Assembly (NCBI RefSeq): GCF_024713975.1
Contig: NC_091104.1
Location: 14,093,580-14,157,579 of the forward strand
Origin: Paralichthys olivaceus
Lineage: Eukaryota > Chordata > Actinopteri > Pleuronectiformes > Paralichthyidae
Length of the DNA: 64,000 nucleotides
Reading direction: 5' to 3'
Shown here: piece after piece, positions 10,603 through 39,490 of the stretch
Position numbering within the stretch: the first letter of the stretch is position 1
Layout of the letters: every line of letters starts with the position of its first letter
Position numbers and translations under genes: made by a program
The notes under the pieces: model-generated
Told to the model about the DNA's origin: nothing
Databases searched by the model: none
The model's input: only the letters and a program-made list of their open reading frames with translations

Positions 10603-13600
10603 AAAGAGAGATAGAAATGATATGGTATAGTGGCCAGTGACTAAGCTGATGTAGTCAGTGACAACAGAAACAACAAAGTCTCAGTGACATGACAACACGA
10701 CCTCATGCAACAGTCGTTCCCTGGAGACAAGACCGACAACTTCTAAATAAAAGTGTTTTCGTGCATATTTATCATTTTCATTCTGTGTAAACTAAGATCT
10801 GATCTTTTGTGCACTTGCTACAAGTCTTGAATGTGACAAACCATGTCTGGTGATAACATGCAGTTATTCTCAGTCACAAGTATTTAAAGTGACAAGTGGC
10901 ACTGACCTGATGTGATCATTCAACAGTGTTGTGTTCACACTGAGTGAAACCCTGACCCACATGAGAACCAAACCCAAACTGTCAACTGCAGTGATTTCTC
11001 TGCCCCGCCCTGGGATGGATGGAGCTGCTGCTGCTGGTTCGACTGGTCTGTGGATCAGTGAACAAAAGACATCCTGGTAAAGACGTTGTTTTAGCGGCAG
11101 GTTTCACACTCCCGCTGACCCTGTAATCACTGCACACTTCAAGGCCTGACACGTGAGGTCTTGACAGGAGAAAGCTGAGATGCGAGAGCTCTTATTGATA
11201 CAATCAAACAGTTTATCAGCTATGTGGCCTGTGAGGACTGCTAAACAATCTGATAAGTAACATTTATTTCAAAGTCAATATTAATCAAGAATTTGTAAAT
11301 CTTGCTTAAGAGACTGGGCAGGCAGGGCAGGGCTGTAGCCACGGTTTCAGAAATAATGTGGTCACAGACCAGTCAAGAACATCTCAACATTTCTGCTAGA
11401 TTTAATATTTTATATGTTATGTACTCTTTTTCTTTTATTGTTTTATTTGTTACTTGTTTAACTGCACCCTATGCAACTGTTATTTAAAAAGAGCATTTGT
11501 GCATGTCACAAATTTATTATTATTGTATTATTATTTTAATTGTATTCTCTTTTTGGGGAAAATTATGAGAAAATGTTTAACCCGTAAGATAAAACATGAC
11601 ATTTTTATTTCCCAACATGAAACTCAGATAGTTATAGCTATATATCTAAATGTATACAGGTGGAAAAATATAGTTGTGTATTGACTTAAGTACAGAGGAC
11701 TTGACCTCAGTGTGCAGGATTACATTAAATATCCTTGATATGTGCTGGAGAGCTTTCCTACTCTCTTTCCTTATTGTATTATATTGTTACTAGAACTAAT
11801 TTTCAAATTGGGTAATACGTTTTAAGGAATTTCATAACAACCATGGCTGTTTCTCACCCCCCCTCAGGCTCACAGTCTTGGCCCCAGTTCAAATGAAACT
11901 CGTCTGTTTTCCCCTGCTCTCTGTCGAGGCCTGACGTTAACTACTTTGTCGCTTGCCCCCAACCTCTTTTTTGGAGTTCACATCATAATTTTTAACCAGC
12001 ATAGGAATCTGTCCACACAATAAACCTTTGAGCAGTATGACATCTGTTTCCAAAAGTGCAGGAGCTCATTGGGTGAATGTTGTAGGTGTGAAAGGAGAGG
12101 ACAGTTTCACTGCAGCAGTTTCTTCACAATATGAATGTGGCAGCGACGGTTGGCTTGAAGACAACAGAAACTCCTGCAGGTTTACACATGCCCCCTGACA
12201 ACGACACAGAGGAATCAAATCTTGGGCTCAGTCAGGGAGCATGTGTCTGTGCGGCGACAAATCAAACTGAAAATCCCTCAAACAAACTTCTGCATCACCC
12301 ACCTGCCATATTTTTCAACCTTTGGTTTTTACCTCTTTGTGTTTAATGTCTCCCTTCGATGGATGGTTTCAAATCATTAGTTATATTTCTTTCAGATTCA
12401 GATTCAAATTTAGATTCAGCTTTATTTGTAACTTTGGAAATATACATCATAGCACATACATAGGAGTAAAATGCAGCTCTCCACAGATCAGGGTGCAGGT
12501 CACATTTAAAAGCATTAGAAATCTCGAGAAGCAGTAACGAGAGAGCGGTGTTGAATAAAAGTTGAAGCTGCTGGTAAAGAAAATTTCAGCTTTCAGGACA
12601 TCCTTCAAATTTAATTATGAAACTCATCTATCACACTGATGTTCACACTGATATCACACTCATCTATCACTCTGATGTTCGATGGGTGTGATAATAATGA
12701 TGATCACAGATGATATTGGCCAAATCCTCAACCTTGGCCATGCCAGACATGGCTCCAAGGACAGTGAATCATCCTAAATATCAAACAAAGCAGTGATCTC
12801 ACGCATTGAGAAGACATGTTGGTATTTGTTACATCTCTTGTATCATCGTAGGCCTGAGAGAAGAAAAAAGGATGTTTCTTGTGTCGTCCTTCAGTGTTTT
12901 ATACCATATTTATAATCTGCTCTGCACATTTAGCAGCTCCACAGTGGCAAAAACTCTCCTCCATGTGAATGAGGCTCCTCAGCTTCTTTGAGTTCAGTCT
13001 CTGCAAACCTCAGCTGAGCATTAACAGCTGCCTGTCGCCCAAACTCCACTGCAGAGTGCTTAACTTTATCCAGGGTGCATTGCTCCTTCTAACTCATCCA
13101 GTTTAGCTGCATGTTTCTAGCTGTAATAAACCTCTGAATTGGCCTTTTTTTCATGGCTGTGAGCACCTCCCTGCAAACTAGACACTCTGGCTCGTCTTTA
13201 TTTTTTCAGATAATTGTTTTTGAAAGCTCAACATAAAAGGACGCAACAGGAATGACGACTGGGACAACACGTCTCGATGGGGGAAACTGAATTTGACACA
13301 ACAGTGGATCAAATTGTCTCAAAGAGGCCGAAGGTTCACACCCCTGCTAATTCACAGAGGGACTTGACCTGTGATTATTACAAGAAAACAACTTTTTATC
13401 ATCTACGAATAAATGTATTAATCTTTAAAAACATGGAAATTAGAATGTTCTTAGAATAATCGACTTAGACTTATTCTACTGTACAAAAGAGAAACCAGGA
13501 AAAATAAAAACTGTTTGTTTCCTTATTTTGTGTCCTATTGTGCAATTGTTTTCCCTTATGGGGATTTCCTGATATGATAGGATATGATATGTAATGTACT

Positions 13601-15216
13601 ATTCTAAAGTGAGAATTTAATCTCTCTCTGTGAAATACAAAGTCTGTTGTTACCTTTTCTACCAACACACAGGGAAGAGAACTAATTCATGTGTGTACAA
13701 AGTGTCCCCTGTAAACTTAAATATCTGTGACGATTTGTCGAGAGGATTTATGGTTTCATTTTCACAGATCTGACTTTATCTAACATCTTCAGGATCCACC
13801 GATGAAGAGATAACACACAACTGAAGCATCATGGAAACATCCAGTCCAGTATGAACATAGGTGTGAATGTCGACCTGTTGTTCACATTTCCCAGAAAGGT
13901 TTGAGATGATGTGTTTATTTCCTGCGTCCTCTCAAAAGACACATTTCAGGTTTGACAACAGATTTGCTCATGAAGGATTCAGCTCTGTTGGTGTGTCTCT
14001 CGTGTCTGAGCACACGTATTTTTGTGCAGCTGAACCTGAATGATTGTTTGTTATTTTACTTAAATGCCAAGTTACTATAGTGAAAATTTTAGTTACAATT
14101 GACTCCAACTTTGCAATAGTAGAATGGTTCTTACTCATTAATGCTTCATAATTAATAAATAGAAATATGTTTCATTTACTGAATACATTGAGTAATTTGT
14201 CTTTACTGTAAGCATATTTTGTGAACAAAGTGTGTATATATACATATATGTATATAATATACGATAATACAATTACGAGTGAGGAGGTTGTGATTTTGTG
14301 TCAGTCAATCACAGAATCAGTGACGTCACAAGCAAAACTGGACAGGGCAGAATGTGTGAAGCTGAACCAGGTGAAGAGTGGCAGAGCTTGTTTGACAGTC
14401 TCCCACGCTTTCCGACAATAACTGCCTTCACTGAAGTCACCTCGAGTCCCATCCCTGAGCCACCACCTCCGCCACCACACTGCCTCAGCCTCCATAATGC
14501 ACACATTGTTGTCTGTCACACGTTCCCCTGTAAGTCATAAGAATATAAACAATTGTCGGCGGCCCTCTGAGGATCTTGTTTAATTGTAGCAGAGCCTGAA
14601 TCACCTCAGGAAGACTGACAGAATAAATAAAGATTCCAATAAAACCTGTTGGTTGTGAGGATCCAGACGCACCACCTTTTCTTCTGAGGCCTGCTGGGGA
14701 GATTAGGAGAATTACTGTAAACAGAGATTTAACTGAGACCCTCACCTCGTCACTAGAGTCTCCGTCAAATGAACGTATACCACATTTGCACATGTGAGAG
14801 TATCTAAACCTAGGGATCATGATCAATAGCATGCTTTTGTTTTTTCTTTCCCACATCCTCTTTGAGATTTCCGTTGTTGTATCTCATGACCTTACGTCTG
14901 TCTTGCATGTGAAATAAACTTCCCTGTGTGGATTTTGAGTTAAGGTGACAACTTTCCCATGATGCAAGTCTTATAACAGGGTGTACAATCGTCCGTGATC
15001 ATGCAGGAATGCCGAGTGTTGTGTTTGCCTGCATTCCTCAAACAGCCAACACTGAGTCAGGTTGCTTATAAAGAAGCAGAGACTTAGAGCTGATTGTAAA
15101 TATAGAACAGTTAGTATGGTGGCACTTTTTAATTGGATTGACTTGGCCAGGCAGGCACAGCAGCAGTTAGTGCAGCCAAGAGGAAGGAAGGGATGTGAAG
15201 TGAGGTGATTACTCCA
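10601..15216. other. Intergenic, no gene seen
   Basis: About 4.6 kb with no supported gene. A short imperfect tandem duplication built on 'actcatctatcac.ctgatgttc' lies at about 12621-12682. A 'cagattcagattcaaattta.attcagctttatttgtaa' type block at about 12395-12440 resembles a common teleost repeat end. The rest is AT-rich and of mixed complexity; open frames are short and unrelated to known families. Confidence 0.6.
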
Positions 15217-15385
15217 CAAGATCCATGAATTCTTCTGAAAATGCCCTATCTGACGATGTTAAAGAATATGAATAACAAAAATCCTAGATCCACACCAAAG
15301 CCTAATGGCTTCTCTCAGGACCCACATCCCTCCAACAAGTTTCGTGGAAGTCTGTAAAGTAGATTTTGTCCAATCAAAGCAACAA
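15217..15385 (+). repeat. Dispersed repeat family A, copy 3 (partial)
   Basis: Diverged internal and 3' part of family A. It shows 'caagatccatgaattcttctgaaaa', 'ccctatctgacgatgttaaagaa', 'cctagatccacaccaaagcctaatgg' and 'aacaagtttcgtggaagtc' type blocks in family order. The usual CCTCCTTGG terminus is not recognisable. Confidence 0.6.
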
Positions 15386-16068
15386 ATTAACAGAATTTCC
15401 CTCTTGGATACATATAATCTCAACTATATTTTAGGTTTATTTAATAGCGCAAAACTACTTGAATTTTGTATATTATATATTATTATTGTGGCTGCTTCTC
15501 TCCTTTCTAGCACATTATTGTCACGTGTATGCTGATGTTTTATCATCATTCTATTGACTTTTCCATTTTTGCAGTCAATGTTGAATTTATGTTTTTTATC
15601 TCCCAAGAAGTATCTTAAATCCATCACTATTATATCTGTGCCATGGATTTCTCCAAATCTCTTTTCCTCAATCAATTAAACTTAAAAAACTATATTTTAT
15701 CAACTTATACCTATAGGTTGACCAATTGTTGATCAATCCCCAAATAAAAAGAACTGAAGCAGGAAACATGATACAGTTCTGGGGAAAGTGTTTTATAATA
15801 GAATGTTGAGGAAACATATTCATTTTCCTCATTGTGGCACATTGTGTCAAATCATCACAGCGAGTCTGCTTCAGTCCTGTGCACGACACAGTGTTGTTGT
15901 GAATATTAACAGTGTCTTTAATACACAGCCTGATGCTCTGTAACATCCACAGCTCAGGGCTAAAACATCAACAGTGTTGTGAAGCAAAACACTTGCGCAC
16001 ACACAAACACGAAAGAATCCCAGAATCCCATAACACCTGGAAAAACCACTGACCTGTTTCCTTCTCCC

Positions 16069-16136
<68 letters not shown>

Positions 16137-16966
16137 TGAGTGTGTGAGTGTGTGAGCACAATTGTGCGGGTCTGCAGTGCCCTCAGTGTCTGTGACTGTT
16201 TTTACTGTCATCAGTGGGAAAACGTGTGATAACATCTAACACCAGCCTCAGCAATAAACACTGCAAACCATCACATAGATTCATCTCTACAACTATGAAA
16301 TACACAGCATACAATGTTCTGCATAATCTGAGAATGACAGAGTGAGAAAGTCCCGACCAATGAGTTTGAAATAACAAAGGAAACCACAAGTAATCTATTG
16401 GAAAGGAGGGCAGGCAATTCCATATTGTCAATAAGACAATATTTGTAGTGGTCCAGGTAGAGTTGAGTAGATGTAAATAATAGTCCCACACACTCCTCAC
16501 ATCTCTTTCCAACCTCGAGCCCGATGAGTGTATACAATATGTGATGTCTGTTAACATTTAGAGGGACAACGACTGACAGCATGATAATGATCTTCAAACA
16601 CATTACAACACTTTGTCATTGTTCATTTCGGTCGGTCCACTGTTTACCCATCAACAATGTGCTTCACTGTGACCTCCCAAAACTTCAGCTGCACCCGAAC
16701 GGTCCACTGCCACTCCAACAGACCTCAGAACAGTTACAAGCGCTCGGCTCAGACAAGTGCTCACATGCCAGAAGAGGGGAGGCAGATTTGCATTTAATTT
16801 TCATCCCAGTTTGATGCCTGGAGTGAGTTGGGATTGACGTTGAGAACCAGCTGCCTTTCCAGGATCAGGGAGGGGATAAGGGAAGGGAGCTGCTGAAAAG
16901 AGGGATGGGAGAAAGGACAAAGAGTGGTTGATGAGTGGTGTGTGCGTGTGTGTGTGTGCGTGTGTG

Positions 16967-17019
<53 letters not shown>

Positions 17020-17950
17020 GTTTGTGTGTGTGTGTGTGTGTGTGGTGTGTTTGTGTGTGTGTAGCTGCGGAAGGGGGGTCTGTGTCCCTCTAAGTAAATT
17101 GACACAAAGCATCCTGGAGGGTTTGTGTCGTTGGAAACTGTTAGAAACCACTTAATGTCAAGTTGCACTGATGCATGTGTGAGTTTTACTTGTTCACTCG
17201 TCAGTGGTTTATTACTGTTTAGTCCGTTCAGCAGCAGTTATCATCTCTTCCTGAGTGTTTGTGTCTGTGTCATCTCTTCGAAAAAGTCACAAGATCATCT
17301 TTTTGCCTCCGGCTATTGATCACCAGTAACTCTAGCAAGCCTGCCCTGGATGTGGGTTTACTTCTGTTAGAGAGCACACCTATATTACAGCAAAATAATT
17401 GCTTGATGACTGTGTTTGTCCTTGCTTTGAAACAAAGGTGGATTTCAGGAAACTCTCTTAAACTCTCTTTTAAATTTGGGTTTCTTTCCCTTTCTGTGTT
17501 TTTTCTGCATTTAAACATGCAAAGTAATGCAAAATGCATTTTTAGATGAGATGTGACAAAGTCATTCACAATACAAAACAAAGTCATGGAATACAGACAC
17601 AATATACAAATAATCACAAAAGAAAAGGTGAGGGCAAAACTGCCAAAGTTTAGGCATCAAAATTCTGAGCACCTGAGGAGAGTTTAAGTAAACTAAACAT
17701 GAAAGTCTGACAAGACTTTTCCACATCCTGTGGGAGTAGCTACTTTTAAGATTGACATCGTAATTAGGAAAATATCTGTTTTGAATTAATTTGAAAGTGG
17801 GCTACATACATGTACGTAAAAATTTCAATGGAAAATTAGCTATGACTCCCAAGTTGCATTTCCCCAGCATCATAAAAAATGGAAATCCAGTTTAAATCTG
17901 CTCCAAACTCCAAAGACCAACCATTATGTGTATGTCTCTAGGGACTCTGA
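15386..17950. other. Intergenic, no gene seen; two (TG)n tracts
   Basis: No supported gene. A (TG)30 tract occupies 16073-16132 and a longer interrupted TG/TGCG tract occupies about 16937-17062. The long Thr/His and Cys/Val frames are translations of these tracts. The intervening sequence is AT-rich with no recognisable exon. Confidence 0.6.
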
Positions 17951-18200
17951 TCACTTCTCAACAGTTGCAAGATATATCCTCAAAACCTTTTTAAGTCCAA
18001 AAAAAATAGAAACCAACGGAAATAAAATACAAAACAAATATGTGAGGATCCAGAACAGAGCCTTGGGGTACACCACAAGACAGAGACGCAGATGAAAAGA
18101 CATATTTACTGACAGCAACTGAAACACTATCAGAGAGGTAGGAACCAATCCAGGGCTCACCCAGAGACCAACTGGGTTCTAAACACAGTACTTGATTACA
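17951..18200 (-). mobile_element. L2-like LINE reverse transcriptase fragment
   Basis: Translated on the minus strand, the piece contains a 'GSYLSD' block, then 'SSASLSCGVPQGSVLDP', then a hydrophobic 'FVLYF' stretch. That is the palm-domain signature (CGVPQGSVLGP) of reverse transcriptases from L2/CR1-type non-LTR retrotransposons, as known in fish. The expected Gly after 'SVL' is Asp. Only about 60 to 80 residues of a protein of many hundreds remain, with no endonuclease or YADD block in view, so this is a dead, 5'- and 3'-truncated relic. Confidence 0.75.
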
Positions 18201-18926
18201 AAGTATAACTCTAATGCTGCACAATAGTCCAACTAATTAGTGCTTGTGCTTCAGTAGAATATTTCCATTTTCTTAATCTTTACACTTCTGCTGCACTACA
18301 TTACAATGTTGTACTTATTTCTTCAATATTTGTTTAATAGTTACTTGTTACAGGTTCCGGTTATATTTTAAACATTTATGATCAGAGGTTAAAATGGAAC
18401 TGTATCCCTTCTAAATTTCTAAGGTAAATTTAAAATATGTCACAGAAAAAGCAAAGATAACAAAATACAAACTAAGTCATTGCAGAAATTTGCAAGACCT
18501 CTATGTTAGTTTCATTTAAAATAAACGACTGACCTGTGTTATAGTGGCTAAAATAGCATCATCTTGATCAACTACAACAGTAAAACATTCCTTAAGAACT
18601 GTTGCATCAGTAATAACAAATAAAACTGTCATAGACAATAAATCAGTCCCACAGAATGAGTACAACTATGATACTTTTGTATTTTTATTTAAGTGGGATT
18701 TTGAATGCAACACCTTTGTTGATGTGATACCGACGTGATTCTGTCCGCATCAACATTCTATTTCCCGGGAGATACTCAGCGGGTCTTTTCTCAGGTCTGA
18801 TCTCATGCTTTGATGCAGACTCTTGTTTTCTTGTCTGTTTTCCCCCCATGGTTTGGCCTCTGTGCGCTCTGTTGAGTCAGCATCCCGTCAGACCCACCAT
18901 CAGCTGCAAACTCCCACACACACAGA

Positions 18927-18928
<2 letters not shown>
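18201..18928. other. Intergenic, no gene seen
   Basis: AT-rich sequence with no exon, RNA gene or repeat that I recognise. It runs from the end of the LINE relic to the start of a (CA)n tract. Confidence 0.5.

Positions 18929-19010
<82 letters not shown>
18929..19010 (+). repeat. (CA)41 microsatellite
   Basis: A perfect dinucleotide run of 82 bases. The 70 to 90 residue Thr/His or Cys/Val frames spanning it are artefacts of the repeat. Confidence 0.97.
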
Positions 19011-19013
<3 letters not shown>

Positions 19014-19454
19014 CCTCGTCTATCCTTCCCTTACAGTATTATCCAATGTCCTCAGTGCTAACACAAACAAGCTCTGGGAGAAGCAGGTGTCCTACCACTG
19101 AGATAAATAAACAGTAAACCAGGATCCAGGAGCAGGAGGGTGTGTGTGTGTGAGTGTGTCACAGAGAGGGGGAATGCGTGTGGTGGAGGGGGAGGGGGGA
19201 CATTACAGTTAGTTTCAGTGTGTATGTGGGGAGAAACTTTGAATATTGCTGATAGCATCTGTTAAGCCCCCTCTGTTTCAAACAAAGCTGTTTGTTTTCA
19301 CTCACAGTTTATTTTTTTCTTTGTGTGCTTTTGGGTTGAAAGCTTTTATTGTAGGTTCAGGTTCATGCTTTTAATCTTTTTATCACAAGTGGCTCAACGC
19401 TAGTTGTGGAGGATTATGATGAGAACAATACAAATACTGAAAGTCACAAAATAT

Positions 19455-19530
19455 ATGATGGATGGATGAAAAGATAGATGGATGAATAGATAGATAGATA
19501 GATAGACAGATAGATAGATAGAGAGATACC
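19455..19530 (+). repeat. GATA/GGAT microsatellite
   Basis: Interrupted GATGGAT and GATA tetranucleotide units. The 3' end of the minus-strand frame discussed at 19613-19802 would read into this repeat if unspliced. Confidence 0.9.
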
Positions 19531-20540
19531 CATTCATTTGCAAGCTTCATCTTTTCATTTGCACGCTTTTGACGACCGCGGGGTTTAACAGACTCATTTG
19601 CCTGCTTCTTACCTGCAGCAATGCAGACTGATGATAATCTGTCCTCCGGGAGAACATAAACAAATTCTGTGTTATCCTCTGCTAACAATGACTCAAGTGG
19701 GAAAGTGTCATAAAGCGATGAAAAAGATGGTAAACTGTCCCAGAGCCACATGTAACATTTTATCGGTTTGCTGTCAGATTTTAGGACGCAGGTTTGTGGC
19801 AAGTGCAGGAAGGTAAAAACTATGTTTTATTTCACTATGTTGGTTTTGGATTTTAAAAAGCTACACTTAGCATAAAATATATGTCATTTTTAACACATAA
19901 ATAAGTTTGTGCAAGGGAGAAAGACTTGATGGTTATGCAAAGATCTCTCTTGAAATAAAAGAATCACATTATATTAAAACAATAAGAGATGGAAAGGCCA
20001 TGAAATTATGATTATGATTTTTTCAAAATGTTACACTCACAAAAACCCTTAAAGACAATAAAATACAAAGAAATATACAGAAGCATTGTTATTGATCCTT
20101 GTGAAAAAAACTGCAGTGACTCTACAATGTCAAGTCTTATGTTTTTGACCTTTTGACCATATTTTAGGATGATGGTCAAATGAATAATGACTTAAGTCTC
20201 TTATATGAGGCTTTTGTCTAGTGACTCAAACATTATAAATATGTACAACAGAGTTTAACATATTCATGGCCTTGGTCAGGAAATTGCTTGTTTTGGGTGG
20301 GGATGCAGTGCTGCCAATACTCTGATTGATACTGCCAATACTAAGTGAACCTGGTCTCAGCATGAAATAAATTGTCTCCATTCAAAGCCCGGTTCACAAT
20401 TTTCTATCTCAGTGGAAATGTATCAAAAAATGTGAGTACAGAAGAACCACAGTTTGAGATTCAGTGATACTGAAGCATCATCATTTTTTATGACCTTACA
20501 GGTTATGTGTTCACCCCTGTCTGTTGTTTTTTTTTCAGAA
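19531..20540. other. Intergenic, one orphan ORF, no gene supported
   Basis: The only notable coding-like signal is a minus-strand frame (19802 down to about 19540) that is not simple repeat and meets a consensus splice donor at 19613/19612; it is discussed as a finding. I cannot assign it to a family. The rest is AT-rich with nothing recognisable. Confidence 0.45.
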
Positions 20541-20776
20541 AGATTACACAAAAACTATTCCATGAATTACCTCTAAAGTTGGTAGAAGAATGCGCTATGG
20601 GTGCAGATCCAGACCATGGGGCAGATCCAGGAACTGTCTTTTACATTTTGAGTCAGGGCATTTGTTGACACTATCACAGATTTCACATAGAATAATAATT
20701 TGCGGATCTTGATGAAAATATCAGGCACATTTAAGGGACTGATATGTATAAATGTGTGCATCTGGAAGTGAACCTA
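20541..20776 (-). repeat. Dispersed repeat family A, copy 4 (reverse)
   Basis: This copy lies in the opposite orientation. Reverse-complemented blocks such as 'gattacacaaaaacta', 'ggggcagatccaggaa', 'tttcacatagaataat', 'cggatcttgatgaaaat' and 'atgtataaatgtgtgcatctgg' match the plus-strand copies. It is followed near 20778-20830 by 'tggcccata.atggccca' type text related to the repeat at 44575-44870. Confidence 0.6.
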
Positions 20777-21192
20777 AAGTGGCCCATATATGGCCCAAAT
20801 AACACAAAACTAATTGGGGCCACATTTGCCACCTTGAATATGTCTGTGGCTTACCAATCATTAACTTATGATGATTTCTTGTAATTATAATAACCATCCT
20901 GAACAAACAGACAGAGACACAGCTACCCTGCTTTCATGTATGTATCTTTCATATTTGTTCCTCAACAGTCCTTCTTATGTGTCAGAACCATGAGTTTTAA
21001 ATGGGTTTTTAAATGTTAATTGTATATGTTGAGCCCTGTCGAAGAAGAATTTCTGTCACAAAATTATTAGTTTCTTTAGTATTTGGATTCTTCTTGTCAT
21101 AATCCCCCACAACTAGCTTTGGACCACTTGTGATAAAAAGTAAAACATGAGTCATCTTTAAAACCTTAAAACCCAAAAGCACACACAGAAAC

Positions 21193-21254
<62 letters not shown>
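21193..21254 (+). repeat. (TCTA)n microsatellite
   Basis: About 15 TCTA units in a nearly perfect array, 500 bases before the grhl1 start codon. Confidence 0.96.
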
Positions 21255-21469
21255 CCTTTATCTATTTATCTGTGCTGGATGTGAGTTGTGTGTTTAGAAG
21301 CCTGATGATGAAACAAACTGTTTTTTATTTTCCTTTTATACCTTTAACCCTGTTCCACTCTTTGCCTCTCTGCATTAATAATTCTCCCTCCTCTCCCCAA
21401 ACTGATAAAATCTCAGTTGCTCTTCCACTGCTTCACCTCCCTCTGCAAAACCTGCAGGTATAGGGCAGC

Positions 21470-21743
21470 CCGGCTCAGCCAATCGGAGCCTGTGAGAGCG
21501 CAATTGACAGCGTGGCCCCGCCCCGCCGGCCACCTGTAATCCAATCCGCGGTCCCGTCACAGGTAAAACCGGCCTCGATTTCATTGCATTGCCCCAAAAA
21601 AGCGAGAAAAGCCGACAAAACCCGTTTGTCTCCGCCGGGGACGCGTTGTTTGTTGCCGCGGCCCTCATCCAGTGTTTTCTACGGCTAAAGAAGACGGATC
21701 GGATTTTCAGTACCAACTAGAAAGTCCAGTTCGACCGACCGAG
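21470..21743 (+). promoter_or_regulatory. grhl1: grhl1 promoter and 5' UTR region
   Basis: The base composition turns GC-rich and CpG-containing just before the first coding exon. A CCAAT box lies at 21479-21483 (context CAGCCAATCGG), a GC box GCCCCGCCCC at 21515-21524, and a second CCAAT-like site near 21539-21545. There is no obvious TATA box at a sensible distance. This is the expected architecture of a CpG-type vertebrate promoter. The transcription start is not defined by the sequence. Confidence 0.6.
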
Positions 21744-38207
<16,464 letters not shown>

Positions 38208-39490
38208 TTGGACTGGAGGAGGTGATATCATCCTGAGGAGCAGGCTGCAGGAGAAACAGAGCCATCAGAAATAGTGGTTTACACATTGAGCTATGTAATG
38301 ATTATGGACTTGATCTATGATTGCATTCGCGTCGTCTGCGTGCTGCATCACACACATTTTAAAACACAAAGTCCCAAAAGTCGTATTTAAAAGCCATAGC
38401 TCTTAACAGACAATATTGATTAGAGATGTATGTTATACATTTTGCTTGATTTAAAAATTTTGTGCATGAGAAACAACAAATGAGGTCACGTATGACACCT
38501 TTGTTTTGTATTTAGTGAGAATATGAGTTGCACATCAAATATCTGTGCCTTTTTTTTGTAAATTTTATTTGAAATGTGTCGATAGTGATGCTGCTATACC
38601 TCATGCTATGCAAGCAGCATCGTACCTCCTACATTGGAATTGTTACCTGGAGAAACGGCCCATTTGTCCCTTCCTAAAGCCATAGCACTGATGATTACAA
38701 TCTGTAAAGTTGGGTTTTTAGCCACAAAATGAAGTCAGCAAATTGTTTATGGAGCCTGAGTGGTTCAGTGTATTAATGCGAAACAACAAGGCAGTATTTA
38801 GTGTGTAAAACTTACTTCGACCATCAAACAATTAGGGTAGAATAGTGTGAATGTTTGTTGTATTTTTTTTTAGCATTGAATTCATGCTGTTTTTAAATAT
38901 AATGGCTTAAAAAATGTGTTTTCCTCAGATCAATTAAATTAACGGTCTCTTAGTAAGTATTAAATTGTTACTAAATATATTAATTATAATTCAAAAATAC
39001 AGCTACCCTTTCCACTGTAGAGTCATTTTCTGAATGATAGTGAAATAGGTCAATGAATGTCTAGAACAGTTTAAAAAAAGTCTGCTCTGGAAGTGCAATA
39101 TAATAATTAGGTTATTCACATTCACAGAAGAAGTTCCTATGTTGCCATAACTACAGTATAAATATACATCTAAACTGATAAAACAGTTTTCTTGTTGTTG
39201 TAAATATATATACTGAAAAAAAGGATCTATATGATCCTTCCTTTTGTATCTCAGTACTTATTGTGTATATATTTATTAAGAGAATGGATGTGGGTCATTG
39301 TTGTTTTTTTCCATACGTACCCAAATTTCTATTATTCCTAATAATATAATGTGTTTTCTTTTTGTATGAAGTTATTCTAAAATTTGTCAAGGGACAAAAG
39401 TAATTATCATATTTTTAACGGATGTTTTTTTTTCTGTTTTGGAAAAGATTTGATGCACAAAGTGCCCAATAAAAGCTCTCGAGTAGCTGC
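38208..39490 (+). other. grhl1: grhl1 3' UTR
   Basis: No coding frame. AT-rich sequence runs to a canonical AATAAA at 39468-39473, followed by GT-rich text (GCTGTCTTGGTTGTC) typical of a downstream cleavage element. A Pumilio-type TGTAAATA lies near 39200. The polyadenylation site is inferred from these signals; earlier alternative sites cannot be excluded. Confidence 0.65.

Noticed and set aside
16073..19010. Direct repeats that might suggest a CRISPR array
   Set aside because: They are dinucleotide microsatellites without unique spacers, in a vertebrate genome.
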